A stretch of 64,000 nucleotides of DNA from the NCBI RefSeq assembly GCF_900109115.1, contig NZ_FNYV01000012.1, positions 62,001 to 126,000 of the forward strand. Direction: 5' to 3'. Under the pieces are notes generated by a model. That model was not told the DNA's origin and did no database searches. It saw nothing but the letters and a program-made list of their open reading frames with translations. Position 1 is the first letter of the stretch; each line of letters starts with the position of its first letter. Positions 8,450 to 17,347 of this stretch are shown here, piece after piece. Made by a program: the position numbers and the translations under genes. Source of the stretch: Micromonospora phaseoli (GTDB lineage Bacteria > Actinomycetota > Actinomycetes > Mycobacteriales > Micromonosporaceae).

Positions 8450-9406
8450 GTGAAGCGACCCGCCCGGTTCCCGGTCTCCACCACCCTGCTGCGCCGTCTC
8501 GCGTTCGCCAACATCGTCGCGAACGCCGCGATCGTCGTCACCGGCGGGGCCGTCCGACTGACCGCCTCCGGGTTGGGCTGCCCCACCTGGCCGCGGTGTA
8601 CCGACGAGTCGTACACCGCCACGGCCGAGATGGGCCTGCACGGGATGATCGAGTTCGGTAACCGGCTGCTCAGCTTCGTACTGGTGCTGATCGCGGGCGC
8701 CACCCTGCTGGCCGCGCTGGCGCACCGCCCGCGCCGCCGGGGTGTGGTGCCGCTCGCGCTGGCCGTCGTCCTCGGCATCGTGGCGCAGGCGGTGATCGGC
8801 GGGATCACCGTACGTACCCAGCTGCACCCCTCGATCGTGGGTATCCACTTCGTGGTCTCGATGCTGCTGCTGCTCGTGGCGTACGCCCTGTGGCGGCGGG
8901 TGGGCGAGCCGGACGGCCGCAAGGTCCCGCTGGTGCCGTCGGCGCTGCGCGCCCTGACCTGGGTCACCGTGGTGGCCAGCGTTGCGGTGATCATCGTCGG
9001 GGTAGCGGTGACCGGCAGCGGTCCGCACGCCGGTGACGCCGACGCGGTCCGCAACGGCCTCGACCCGCAGACGATCTCCCAGATCCATGCCGACCTGGTG
9101 TTCCTGCTCGTCGGCCTGACCGTCGGCCTCTGGCTGGCCCTGCGCGCGGTCGGCGCGCCGGCGCACACCGTCCGCGCCGCGCTGACCCTGCTCCTGGTCG
9201 AGCTCGGCCAGGGCGTGATCGGCTTCGTGCAGTACTTCACGAACCTGCCGGCGTTGCTGGTCGGCATCCACATGCTCGGTTCCTGCCTGGTCTGGCTCGC
9301 CACCCTGGCCGTGCTCTGGTCGATCCGCGAACGCCGCCCGGCCGAGGCATCCCCCGCCGGCGCCGCCGCGCCGGCCGAAGCGCGTACGGCGTCGCTCACT
9401 GTCTGA
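8450..9406 (+). CDS. ctaA: CtaA, heme A synthase (COX15 family)
   Basis: 318 residues from the GTG of VKRPARFPVST. About eight membrane helices are visible, with the family signatures GGAVRLTASGLGCPTWPRC (paired cysteines), LHGMIEFGNRLLS (heme-ligand His) and, in the second half, QIHADL and GIHMLGS. The enzyme oxidises heme O to heme A for cytochrome aa3 oxidase in the plasma membrane. It diverges from sufR across ~115 bp, and its partner ctaB lies 1.6 kb away on the other strand. A longer reading from 8399 is open but would overlap the promoter. Confidence 0.92.
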   Translation: MKRPARFPVSTTLLRRLAFANIVANAAIVVTGGAVRLTASGLGCPTWPRCTDESYTATAEMGLHGMIEFGNRLLSFVLVLIAGATLLAALAHRPRRRGVVPLALAVVLGIVAQAVIGGITVRTQLHPSIVGIHFVVSMLLLLVAYALWRRVGEPDGRKVPLVPSALRALTWVTVVASVAVIIVGVAVTGSGPHAGDADAVRNGLDPQTISQIHADLVFLLVGLTVGLWLALRAVGAPAHTVRAALTLLLVELGQGVIGFVQYFTNLPALLVGIHMLGSCLVWLATLAVLWSIRERRPAEASPAGAAAPAEARTASLTV

Positions 9407-9454
9407 CCACGCGATGCCGGACACGGGGTCGGCAGATGCGCGACCGACCGGCGG

Positions 9455-10372
9455 TCAGGCGCGGGTGAGCTGGGTGACGATGGCGTCGGCGAAGCGCTCG
9501 GGCGCACCGTCGGCGTGCCCGAGGAACAGCGAGGGCTCGGTCAGCTCCAGTTCCACCAGCACCGGCGTGCCGTCCGGGCCGGGAATCAGGTCCACCCGGG
9601 CGTAGAGCAGCCGGTCCGTGCCGCCGGGCACCGCCGCGAGGGTCTTCGCCGCGACCCCGCGCTGGGCCGGGTCGGCCGTCCGAGCGGTGATCTCCTCGGG
9701 CTTGTAGAGACCATCGGCGCCCTCGTCGGGGCCGGTCAGCATCGGCCCCTTACGGATGGCGTGGCTGAAGGCCAGCCCGTCCGGGCCGGCGAGGAAGAGC
9801 AGTGCCGTCTCGCCCGCGGTGTCGACGGCGGTCAGGTACGGCTGGACCATGGCCACCCGCCCGGCCGCGCCGAGGCGACGGAGGTGGGCCAACGCGAGGT
9901 CTCGGTGTCGCGGGTCGGCCAGGTCGTAGCGGCCGGTGTCCTGGCTGCCCGCGCTGACGACCGGTTTGATGACGTACTCGCCCCGGTCGGCCGGCGGCTG
10001 CCACGGCTCACCGGGCAGGACCCAGCTGGTCGGTACGGTCGGCACGCCGGCGGCGGAGAGCTCGTCCAGGTAGCGCTTGTCGGTGTTCCAACGCACCACG
10101 TCGGCCGGGTTGACCAGCCGGGGCACCCGCCCGGCCCAGGTGACGAACTCCTCGCGGCGGAACATGTAGTCCCAGGGCGAGCGGAGCACGACGAGGTCGT
10201 AGCCGGCCCAGTCGACGCCCGGGTCGTCCCAGACGACGGGTTCGGCGATGATCCCACGCGCGGACAGTGGGGCGAGGACGAGTCGGTCGTCCTCGTCGAG
10301 ATCGGCCAGTGCCGTACAGGTGACGAGAGCGACCCGGGGTTCCCCCCGGGCCGGCTGGTGGTGGTCGGTCAA
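9455..10372 (-). CDS. ATP-grasp domain protein (RimK/glutathione-synthase-like)
   Basis: 305 residues from a TTG that follows the stop of the upstream gene by 6 nt, so translation is probably coupled. The fold is recognisable from the central YVIKPVVSAGSQDTGRYDL stretch (the ATP-binding lysine strand), the MVQPYL segment and the C-terminal ARVDLIPGPDGTPVLVELELTEP, which holds the metal-binding Glu residues. Such proteins are found widely in actinobacteria and are related to carboxylate-amine ligases, but the substrate is unknown. It ends 48 bp from the convergent ctaA stop. Confidence 0.8.
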   Translation of the reverse strand: MTDHHQPARGEPRVALVTCTALADLDEDDRLVLAPLSARGIIAEPVVWDDPGVDWAGYDLVVLRSPWDYMFRREEFVTWAGRVPRLVNPADVVRWNTDKRYLDELSAAGVPTVPTSWVLPGEPWQPPADRGEYVIKPVVSAGSQDTGRYDLADPRHRDLALAHLRRLGAAGRVAMVQPYLTAVDTAGETALLFLAGPDGLAFSHAIRKGPMLTGPDEGADGLYKPEEITARTADPAQRGVAAKTLAAVPGGTDRLLYARVDLIPGPDGTPVLVELELTEPSLFLGHADGAPERFADAIVTQLTRA

Positions 10373-10378
10373 TTTATC

Positions 10379-10714
10379 TCAACGCGCCATCGTGCGCCGG
10401 GCCATCGAACGCCAGAGGTCGTTGCTCGGACGCATCTGGTCCATCAGCTCCCGCTCCCAGGCGTTCTCCACGGCCACTCCGGCCTGCCCGCAGGCATCCC
10501 GGGCGACGACCGTGTCCTCGGCGAACTGGTCGCCCCAGGCGCCGTCGGAACCCACCAGGACGATGCGTGCGCCGCGCTTGCCGACGTACTCGATGACCGC
10601 CTTCGCCCCGCCGTGCTCGGCGGCGAACGACTTGATGCCGGCGACCAACCCGTTGGGGGTCGGTGCGGAGGCGGTCTGATCAGCCGTCAGCGTCGTATCG
10701 GAACCATCTGCCAT
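10379..10714 (-). CDS. Conserved small actinobacterial protein of unknown function
   Basis: 111 residues from the ATG of MADGSDTTLTADQT. After a ~20-residue flexible N-terminus comes a compact alpha/beta segment (VAGIKSFAAEHGGAKAVIEY, then GARIVLVGSDGAWGDQFA) and a basic C-terminus WRSMARRTMAR. I recognise the type as a conserved actinobacterial hypothetical but no named domain. It is cotranscribed with the ATP-grasp gene 6 nt downstream. A TAGGCT box ends 8 nt before its ATG. Confidence 0.7.
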   Translation of the reverse strand: MADGSDTTLTADQTASAPTPNGLVAGIKSFAAEHGGAKAVIEYVGKRGARIVLVGSDGAWGDQFAEDTVVARDACGQAGVAVENAWERELMDQMRPSNDLWRSMARRTMAR

Positions 10715-10721
10715 AACCCGC

Positions 10722-10727
10722 AGCCTA
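10722..10727 (-). promoter_or_regulatory. -10 box of the small-protein/ATP-grasp operon (leaderless)
   Basis: TAGGCT on the minus strand, its last base 8 nt before the ATG at 10714. No ribosome-binding site fits in between, so a leaderless message is likely. Confidence 0.45.
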
Positions 10728-10964
10728 TGCAGACAACCACTTGGAGGGGCGAGAACCGTGAAGCTTTTGTGATTCCGATTACCCGCGAGTTTAAGGAACA
10801 CCAAAGGCGTTTCGCGGGCATTTATCCGGACCAAGCACGCCTAAACGACGCGCCAGAACACCATCAACCGACCCAGGATTGAGCGGATGAGACTCATCCC
10901 TCAGTGACCGAAAATTATCGACAATACGGACAATGACGCATCGGTCCAGATCTACCCGACTGTC

Positions 10965-11017
10965 GTTAAGAGGGGGCCCTTCCTATACATCAGGCGTTAA
11001 GAAGGGGCCCTTCCTTA
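10965..11017 (+). repeat. 31-bp-period GGGGCCC repeat pair, copy 1
   Basis: Two units beginning GTTAAGAGGGGGCCCTTCC (10965) and GTTAAGAAGGGGCCCTTCC (10996) are exactly 31 bp apart, with AGGC ending the spacer. The pair begins 7 bp after the ctaB stop when read along that gene. Two further copies lie at 20734-20783 and 28125-28177. Confidence 0.85.
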
Positions 11018-11023
11018 CGCCAG

Positions 11024-11980
11024 TCAGAGCAGGGCGTCGAGGGCCGCGGCGGCGAAGACGATCGTCAGGTACGTCGTCGACCAGTGGAACAGCCGCATCG
11101 GCTTCACCGGCTCGCCCCGGCGGGCCCGCCCGGCGAGCTTGTGCGCCTCGACCAGGAAGATCGTGCCAACCACCAGTGTCGGCACGCCGTAGACGGGCCC
11201 CAGACCCAGCGCCCAGACCGCCAGCGAGGTGAGCACCGTCAGCCAGGCGAACAGCACGATCTCGGCGTTGACCCGCCGGACCGAGGCCACCACCGGAAGC
11301 ATCGGGATGCCCGCCCGGGCGTAGTCGTCCTTGTACTTCATGGCGAGCGGATAGAAGTGCGGCATCTGCCAGAAGAAGACCACCCCGAACAGCGCCCACG
11401 CCACCGGCGACAACGAGCCGGTCACCGCCGCCCAGCCGATCAGCACCGGCGCGGCCCCGCAGGCGCCGCCCCAGAAGGTGTTCGCCGCCGTCGTGCGCTT
11501 GAGCCACAGGGTGTAGATGACGTCGTAGTAGACGATCGCGGCCAGGGTCAGCCCGGCGGCGAGCAGGTTGGTGAAGGCCGCCATCAGCGCGACCGATACG
11601 GCCGCCAACGTCAGACCGAAGATCAGCGCGTTGCGGGGCGTCACGGTGTGCGCGGGCAGCGGCCGGCGCTTCGTCCGCCGCATCAGCTGGTCGATGTCGC
11701 GGTCGATGTAGCAGTTGAGCACGCTGGCCGCCCCGGCCGCGAGCGAACCGCCGACCAGCACCACCGCGACCAGCCACAGCGACGGCATCCCGCCGTGCGC
11801 GAGCATCATCGCCGGCACGGTGGTGACCAGCAGCAGCTCCACGATCCGCGGCTTGGTCAGCGTCACGTACGCCGCCACCACCGTCCGCAGGTCACGGGAA
11901 CGAACCGGGGCCTCCTCCGCCGTGCACACCGGCGACTGCCCGGCAGGATCACTGACGGGGCGCTCGGTGACCATGCTCAC
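11024..11980 (-). CDS. ctaB: CtaB, protoheme IX farnesyltransferase (heme O synthase)
   Basis: 318 residues from the GTG of VSMVTERPVSD, which has an AAGGTGG site 6 nt upstream; the ATG two codons later is possible. The UbiA-type prenyltransferase signatures are both there: NCYIDRDIDQLMRRTKRRPL (the DxxxD Mg-diphosphate motif) and YKDDYARAGIPMLP. About eight or nine membrane helices follow an N-terminal soluble tail of ~30 residues. The enzyme adds farnesyl to heme b, giving heme O for CtaA. It diverges from tkt across 291 bp. Confidence 0.94.
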   Translation of the reverse strand: MSMVTERPVSDPAGQSPVCTAEEAPVRSRDLRTVVAAYVTLTKPRIVELLLVTTVPAMMLAHGGMPSLWLVAVVLVGGSLAAGAASVLNCYIDRDIDQLMRRTKRRPLPAHTVTPRNALIFGLTLAAVSVALMAAFTNLLAAGLTLAAIVYYDVIYTLWLKRTTAANTFWGGACGAAPVLIGWAAVTGSLSPVAWALFGVVFFWQMPHFYPLAMKYKDDYARAGIPMLPVVASVRRVNAEIVLFAWLTVLTSLAVWALGLGPVYGVPTLVVGTIFLVEAHKLAGRARRGEPVKPMRLFHWSTTYLTIVFAAAALDALL

Positions 11981-12221
11981 GGATTGCCACCTTCCGGCAT
12001 CGGCAGGGGAGGTCGGGGCGGCGGGACCCGGCTCGGGTCCACACGCCGCCCCCACACACTACGCGTTGTCGTTTTGCCTGCCCGGGCGACCCGGCAACGG
12101 TGCGGGCCGTCACACCAGCGGCTGACCGGCACCCCCGGGGGGCCGCTGAACCAGGACGCCAGCCGGAAACGTACAGACCAGCATGCTGAGATCCTCGGGC
12201 GCACGTTTAGCAACGCTCGAT

Positions 12222-12227
12222 AGGGTC
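12222..12227 (+). promoter_or_regulatory. tkt operon -10 box
   Basis: TAGGGT in the ctaB-tkt divergent region. It predicts a start near 12234 and a ~38-nt leader, long enough to include the GAGGAG site 11 nt before the tkt GTG. No clear -35. Confidence 0.4.
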
Positions 12228-12271
12228 ACCAGTGAGGGTTCCGCCCATCTCGCCGAGGAGCACAAACCACC

Positions 12272-14410
12272 GTGGCTGCCAACCGACCCGCGCACCCCGC
12301 ACTTGACTGGTCCGACCTCGACCGCCGTGCCGTGGACACTGTCCGCGTACTGGCCATGGACGCCGTGGAGAAATCCGGCAATGGCCACCCCGGCACCGCG
12401 ATGAGTCTCGCCCCCGCGGCATACCTGCTGTTCAACCGGGTGATGCGGCACAACCCGGCCGATCCGAACTGGCCCGGACGGGACCGGTTCGTGCTCTCCG
12501 CCGGCCACTCCAGCCTGACGCTGTACATCCAGCTCTTCCTCGCGGGCTACCCGCTCAGCCTGGAGGACCTGAAGTCGCTGCGGCAGTGGGGCTCACTCAC
12601 CCCGGGTCACCCCGAGCACGGGCACACCCCCGGTGTGGAGACCACCACCGGCCCGCTCGGGCAGGGCCTGGGCAACGCCGTCGGCATGGCGATGGCGGCA
12701 CGCCGCGAGCGCGGCCTGTTCGACCCGGAGACCGAGGCCGGCGAGTCGGCCTTCGACCACCACATCTGGTGCATCGCCTCCGACGGGGACATCGAGGAGG
12801 GCATCAGCCACGAGGCCAGCGCCCTGGCCGCGCACCAGCAGCTGGGCAACCTCTGCGTGATCTACGACGACAACGAGATCTCGATCGAGGACGACACCCG
12901 GATCGCGTTGAGCGAGGACGTGGCCGCGCGCTACGCCGCGTACGGCTGGCACGTGCAGCAGGTCGACTGGCGGCGCGGCGAGGCCGACAAGAGCGACTAC
13001 CACGAGAACGTCGAGGAGCTGTACCAGGCGCTGCTGGCCGCCAAGGCCGAGACCGGCCGTCCGTCGTTCATCGCACTGCGCACCATCATCGGCTGGCCGG
13101 CGCCGAACAAGCAGAACACCGGCAAGATCCACGGCTCGGCGCTGGGCGCCGACGAGGTGGCCGCCACCAAGGAGATCCTCGGCTTCGACCCGACCGCCTC
13201 GTTCGAGGTCACCGAGGAGGTGCTGCGCCACACCCGGACGGCGCTGAGTCGCGGGGAGACCGAGCAGCGGAAGTGGACGACCGCCTTCGACGCGTGGACC
13301 AAGGCCAACCCGGAGCGCCGCGCGTTCTACGACCGGATGGCCGACCGGATCCTGCCCGAGGGTTGGACCGACGCGCTGCCGGAGTTCCCCGCCGACGCCA
13401 AGGGCGTCGCCACCCGGGCCGCCTCCGGCAAGGTGCTGGCGGCGCTCGCGCCGGTGCTGCCCGAGCTGTGGGGCGGCTCCGCCGACCTGGCCGAGAGCAA
13501 CAACACCACGATGAAGGGCGAGCCGTCCTTCGTCCCCAGCCAGTACGCCACCAAGGAGTTCCCCGGCCACGAGTACGGTCGGACGCTGCACTTCGGCATC
13601 CGCGAGCACGCGATGGGCGCGATCCTCAACGGCATCGCCCTGCACGGCGGCACCCGCCCGTACGGCGGCACCTTCCTGGTGTTCAGCGACTACATGCGCC
13701 CCTCGGTGCGGCTCGCCGCGCTGATGAAGCTGCCGGTGATCTACGTCTGGACGCACGACTCCATCGGCCTCGGCGAGGACGGCCCGACCCACCAGCCGGT
13801 GGAGCACCTGAGCGCGCTGCGGGCCATCCCCGGCCTGGACGTGGTCCGCCCGGCCGATGCCAACGAGACGGTCTGGGCGTGGCGACAGGCCCTCGAACAC
13901 ACCGACCGGCCGACCGCGCTGGCGCTGAGCCGGCAGGCCCTGCCGACGCTGGACCGCACGCAGCTGTCCTCGGCCGCCGGGGTCGCCAAGGGCGGCTACG
14001 TGCTGGCCGAGGCCTCCGGCGGCAAGCCGCAGGTGATCATCGTCGGCACCGGCTCCGAGGTGCAGCTCTGCCTGACCGCGCGGGAGCGGCTGGAGGCCGA
14101 CGGCACCCCCACCCGAGTGGTCTCGATGCCCTGCCAGGAGTGGTTCTACGAGCAGGACGAGGCGTACCGGGAGTCGGTGCTGCCGCGCGGGGTAAAGGCA
14201 AAGGTGAGCGTGGAGGCGGGCATCGCGATGTCCTGGCGCGGGATCGTCGGTGACTGCGGCGAGAGCGTCAGCCTGGAGCACTACGGCGCGAGTGCCCCGC
14301 ACTCCGTGCTCTTCGAGCAGTTCGGCTTCACCCCTGACCGGATCGTCGCCGCCGCAAACGCGGCGCTGACCCGGGTCGGGGACATCACCGGTTTCACGAC
14401 CGGCAACTGA
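12272..14410 (+). CDS. tkt: Transketolase
   Basis: 712 residues from a GTG preceded by GAGGAG. The thiamine-diphosphate enzyme is complete: the NGHPGTAMSLAPAAYLLF start, HTPGVETTTGPLGQG, the TPP-binding SDGDIEEG motif, and the pyrimidine domain TLHFGIREHAMGAILNGIALHGG with the catalytic Glu. It moves two-carbon units between pentose and other sugar phosphates in the cytosol. It opens a six-gene operon covering the pentose phosphate pathway; tal follows after 17 bp. Confidence 0.97.
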   Translation: MAANRPAHPALDWSDLDRRAVDTVRVLAMDAVEKSGNGHPGTAMSLAPAAYLLFNRVMRHNPADPNWPGRDRFVLSAGHSSLTLYIQLFLAGYPLSLEDLKSLRQWGSLTPGHPEHGHTPGVETTTGPLGQGLGNAVGMAMAARRERGLFDPETEAGESAFDHHIWCIASDGDIEEGISHEASALAAHQQLGNLCVIYDDNEISIEDDTRIALSEDVAARYAAYGWHVQQVDWRRGEADKSDYHENVEELYQALLAAKAETGRPSFIALRTIIGWPAPNKQNTGKIHGSALGADEVAATKEILGFDPTASFEVTEEVLRHTRTALSRGETEQRKWTTAFDAWTKANPERRAFYDRMADRILPEGWTDALPEFPADAKGVATRAASGKVLAALAPVLPELWGGSADLAESNNTTMKGEPSFVPSQYATKEFPGHEYGRTLHFGIREHAMGAILNGIALHGGTRPYGGTFLVFSDYMRPSVRLAALMKLPVIYVWTHDSIGLGEDGPTHQPVEHLSALRAIPGLDVVRPADANETVWAWRQALEHTDRPTALALSRQALPTLDRTQLSSAAGVAKGGYVLAEASGGKPQVIIVGTGSEVQLCLTARERLEADGTPTRVVSMPCQEWFYEQDEAYRESVLPRGVKAKVSVEAGIAMSWRGIVGDCGESVSLEHYGASAPHSVLFEQFGFTPDRIVAAANAALTRVGDITGFTTGN

Positions 14411-14427
14411 GGGAGGCGTTGGCGTAC

Positions 14428-15609
14428 ATGACGACCGACAGGCTGGGCGAGCTCACCGCCACGGGAGTGGCGGTCTGGCTCGACGATCTTTCCCGGGTAC
14501 GACTCTCCTCCGGCGGGCTGGACCAGCTGCGCCGGGAGAAGCACGTCGTCGGGGTGACCACCAACCCGACGATCTTCGCCAAGGCGCTGAGCGACGCCGA
14601 CGAGTACGACTGGCAACTGCGCGACCTGGCCGGTCGGGGCGTCGACGTCGAAGAGGCCGTGCGCATGCTCACCACGTACGACGTGCGGTGGGCCTGCGAC
14701 GTGATGCGCCCGTCGTACGACGCCAGCGGGGGCGTCGACGGCCGGGTCTCCATCGAGGTCGATCCGCGGCTGGCCCACGAGTCGCAGCGCACGGTGGCCG
14801 AGGCCCGGGCGCTGTGGTGGCTGGTCGACCGGCCGAACCTGTTCATCAAGATCCCGGCGACCGAGGCCGGCCTGCCGGCGATCACCGCGGCGCTGGCCGA
14901 GGGGATCAGCGTCAACGTGACGCTCATCTTCGGCCTGGACCGCTACTCGCAGGTGATGGAGGCGTTCCTGACCGGCCTGGAGCAGGCGAAGGCGAACGGC
15001 CACGACCTGAGCAAGATCGGTTCGGTGGCCTCGTTCTTCGTCTCCCGGGTCGACAGCGAGGTCGACGCCCGGTTGGAGAAGATCGGTTCGGAGCAGGCCA
15101 GGGCGCTGCGCGGCAAGGCCGCCGTCGCCAACGCCCGGCTGGCGTACGAGCGCTACGCCGAGGTCTTCTCCACCGACCGCTGGCAGGCGCTGGCCGAGGC
15201 CGGGGCGCACCCGCAGCGACCGCTGTGGGCCTCCACCTCGACCAAGAACCCGGACTACCGGGACGTGATCTACGTTGAGGAGCTGATCGCCCCCGGCACG
15301 GTCAACACCATGCCGGAGCCGGTCATCCACGCCTACGCCGAGCACGGCGAGACCCACCCGGACACCATCACCGGGGCCTACGACGACGCCCGCGGCGTCT
15401 TCGCCGACCTGGAGTCGGTGGGCGTGGACCTGGCCGACGTGATCGCCACGCTGGAACGCGAGGGCGTGGAGAAGTTCGAGGCCAGCTGGAGCGAACTGCT
15501 CGATGGGGTACGCAAGTCGCTGGCCGCCGCCGGGCAGGGCGCGGACAACCCCAGTGACGCCGCCAGCGGCAACGCCGACGCCGCCGCGCGGGCCGGAGGA
15601 AATGCGTGA
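14428..15609 (+). CDS. tal: Transaldolase
   Basis: 393 residues from the ATG of MTTDRLGELTATG, with GGGAGG upstream. The Schiff-base lysine lies in NLFIKIPATEAGLPAI and the strand before it starts VTTNPTIFAKAL, as in the long actinobacterial transaldolases. The C-terminal ~25 residues are an Ala/Asn-rich tail of low complexity, likely disordered. It transfers a dihydroxyacetone unit in the non-oxidative pentose phosphate branch. A good GGAGG near the 3' end appears to serve the following region rather than tal. Confidence 0.96.
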   Translation: MTTDRLGELTATGVAVWLDDLSRVRLSSGGLDQLRREKHVVGVTTNPTIFAKALSDADEYDWQLRDLAGRGVDVEEAVRMLTTYDVRWACDVMRPSYDASGGVDGRVSIEVDPRLAHESQRTVAEARALWWLVDRPNLFIKIPATEAGLPAITAALAEGISVNVTLIFGLDRYSQVMEAFLTGLEQAKANGHDLSKIGSVASFFVSRVDSEVDARLEKIGSEQARALRGKAAVANARLAYERYAEVFSTDRWQALAEAGAHPQRPLWASTSTKNPDYRDVIYVEELIAPGTVNTMPEPVIHAYAEHGETHPDTITGAYDDARGVFADLESVGVDLADVIATLEREGVEKFEASWSELLDGVRKSLAAAGQGADNPSDAASGNADAAARAGGNA

Positions 15610-15665
15610 CGGTACGCCCCGGTGTCACCCACGTCGCCGCCCCGCGAGGGTGGCGGCGTGGGTGA
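15606..15665 (+). CDS. Possible 19-codon leader ORF at the tal-pgi junction
   Basis: A GTG overlaps the tal stop (GTGA at 15606-15609), has a well-placed GGAGG 6 nt upstream, and opens a 19-codon frame whose TGA (15663-15665) overlaps the proposed pgi start region. It is the best-placed initiation site in the junction but is not in the pgi frame. It could be a coupling leader, or the real pgi start could be elsewhere. Low confidence. Confidence 0.25.
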   Translation: MTVRPGVTHVAAPRGWRRG

Positions 15666-17310
15666 GCTGCTGGCCGCGCCGGCCGAGGCCGCCGCGGGCC
15701 TCGCGGTGTACGGCGCGCGGGCCGTCGACGGCGACGCGCCGGCCTCCACCCGACAGGCGCTCGTCGACGCCGACGTACCCGGCCGGCTCGCCGCCAAGGA
15801 CCCGACCCTGTGGGGTCCGGACGCGGCGGCCGACGCGGCGGCCGGACTCGGCTGGCTGGATACCCACCGCCGCAGCCGCGAACTGCTCCCCCAGCTGGCC
15901 GAGCTGACGGCGGAGCTCGGCGACCTGGATCACGTGGTGCTCGCCGGCATGGGCGGCTCGTCGCTCGCGCCGGAGGTCATCGCCCGCACCACCGGCCGGC
16001 CGCTGACCGTGCTCGACACCACCGATCCCGGGCAGGTCCGCGCCACGCTGGCCGACCGGCTGGAGCGCACCGTCGTGGTGGTGGCCAGCAAGTCCGGCGC
16101 CACCGTGGAGACCGACAGCCTGCGGCGGGCGTACTGGCAGGCGTTTCTGGACGCGGGGATGACCGAGGCCGAGGCCGGCCGGCACTTCGTGGTGGTGACC
16201 GACCCGGGCTCACCGCTGGAGGCGGTCGCCGCCGAGATGGGCGCGATCATGGTGCCCGCCGACCCCGAGGTAGGTGGCCGGTACTCGGCGCTGACCGCGC
16301 TCGGGCTGGTTCCCTGCGCGCTGGCCGGTGTCCCGGTGACCGACCTGCTCGACCAGGCCGACGCGTACGCGGCGTCGCTGGGCCGCACGGAGGACAATCC
16401 GGGGCTGGCGCTCGGTGCCGCTCTCGCCACCGCCGCCACCGCCGGACGAGACAAGATCGCGCTATTCGCCGACGGCACCGGCGTCGAAGGGCTCGGCGAC
16501 TGGGTGGAGCAGTTGCTCGCCGAGTCCACCGGAAAGGACGGCCTCGGCATCCTGCCCGTGGTGCTCGAGTCACCGGAGCACCCCGGGGTGACCGGTCCCG
16601 GTGTGCTCACCATCAGCTACGGCGGCGCGCTGGCCGCCGGTGACGTGCCCGGCTCCGGGGCCGCCGCGCCCGACGTGGCGGTGAACGGGCCGCTCGGCGC
16701 CCACTTCCTGGCCTGGGAGTACGCGACCGCTGCCGCCGCCATCGTGCTCGGGGTGAACCCGTTCGACCAGCCGAACGTGACCGAGGCCAAGGAACACACC
16801 AGCGCGATCCTGGCCGGCGACGCGTCGACACCGGCGCCGTCGTCCACCGAGGGCGCGATCGAGGTGTACGCGCCGGCGGGTACCCCCGGCGACCTGGCCG
16901 GCGCGCTGCGCCACCTGCTCGACGGGGTGCACGACGAGGGCTACCTGGCGGTGACGGCGTACCTCGACCGGAACGCCGACGCGGGCGTGGCCCAGCTGCG
17001 TCCGCTGCTGGCCGTGGCCACCGGCCGGCCGGTCACCTTCGGTTGGGGACCGCGCTACCTGCATTCCACGGGGCAGTACCACAAGGGCGGGCCGCCGGCA
17101 GGTAGCTTTCTTCAGATAACCGGTACCGTCGACGTTGATCTACCGGTGCCTGGAAAGCCGTACTCCTTCGGGGAGCTACAGGCGGCGCAGGCCGCTGGCG
17201 ACCGGCGGGCCCTGTCCGGTCGCGAACGCCCGATGCTGCGCCTGCACCTGACCGAGCGGTCGGCGGGCCTGGCCCAGCTGTTCGATGCGGTCGGGTCGCT
17301 GCGAGCATGA
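15658..17310 (+). CDS. pgi: Glucose-6-phosphate isomerase
   Basis: 550 residues from the GTG of VGELLAAPAEAAAG, which follows GAGGGTGG; a GTG at 15622 would add 12 residues. It is the long actinobacterial form, with the SIS-type sugar-binding segment VLAGMGGSSLAPEVIARTTG, the KSGATVETDSL loop and the C-terminal GWGPRYLHSTGQYHKGG signature. It interconverts glucose-6-P and fructose-6-P, linking the flanking pentose phosphate genes to glycolysis. zwf starts 37 bp downstream. Confidence 0.93.
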   Translation: MGELLAAPAEAAAGLAVYGARAVDGDAPASTRQALVDADVPGRLAAKDPTLWGPDAAADAAAGLGWLDTHRRSRELLPQLAELTAELGDLDHVVLAGMGGSSLAPEVIARTTGRPLTVLDTTDPGQVRATLADRLERTVVVVASKSGATVETDSLRRAYWQAFLDAGMTEAEAGRHFVVVTDPGSPLEAVAAEMGAIMVPADPEVGGRYSALTALGLVPCALAGVPVTDLLDQADAYAASLGRTEDNPGLALGAALATAATAGRDKIALFADGTGVEGLGDWVEQLLAESTGKDGLGILPVVLESPEHPGVTGPGVLTISYGGALAAGDVPGSGAAAPDVAVNGPLGAHFLAWEYATAAAAIVLGVNPFDQPNVTEAKEHTSAILAGDASTPAPSSTEGAIEVYAPAGTPGDLAGALRHLLDGVHDEGYLAVTAYLDRNADAGVAQLRPLLAVATGRPVTFGWGPRYLHSTGQYHKGGPPAGSFLQITGTVDVDLPVPGKPYSFGELQAAQAAGDRRALSGRERPMLRLHLTERSAGLAQLFDAVGSLRA

Positions 17311-17347
17311 CGATGGACGACGTGGACGAGCGGAGCGAGGAGGCAGC

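Larger units (their letters stand above)
10715..11023. other. Intergenic region with an AT-richer patch and a repeat pair
   Basis: 309 bp between the small-protein gene and the end of ctaB. The part from about 10740 to 10960 is clearly richer in A+T than its surroundings and contains a 51-codon open frame on the plus strand (10727-10882) whose codons are AT-ending and unlike the neighbours, so I do not call it a gene. The right end (10965-11017) holds one copy of the 31-bp-period repeat. Confidence 0.6.

Noticed and set aside
10727..10882. 51-codon plus-strand ORF in the AT-richer gap
   Set aside because: No ribosome-binding site, AT-ending codons unlike the genome, and no recognisable domain.
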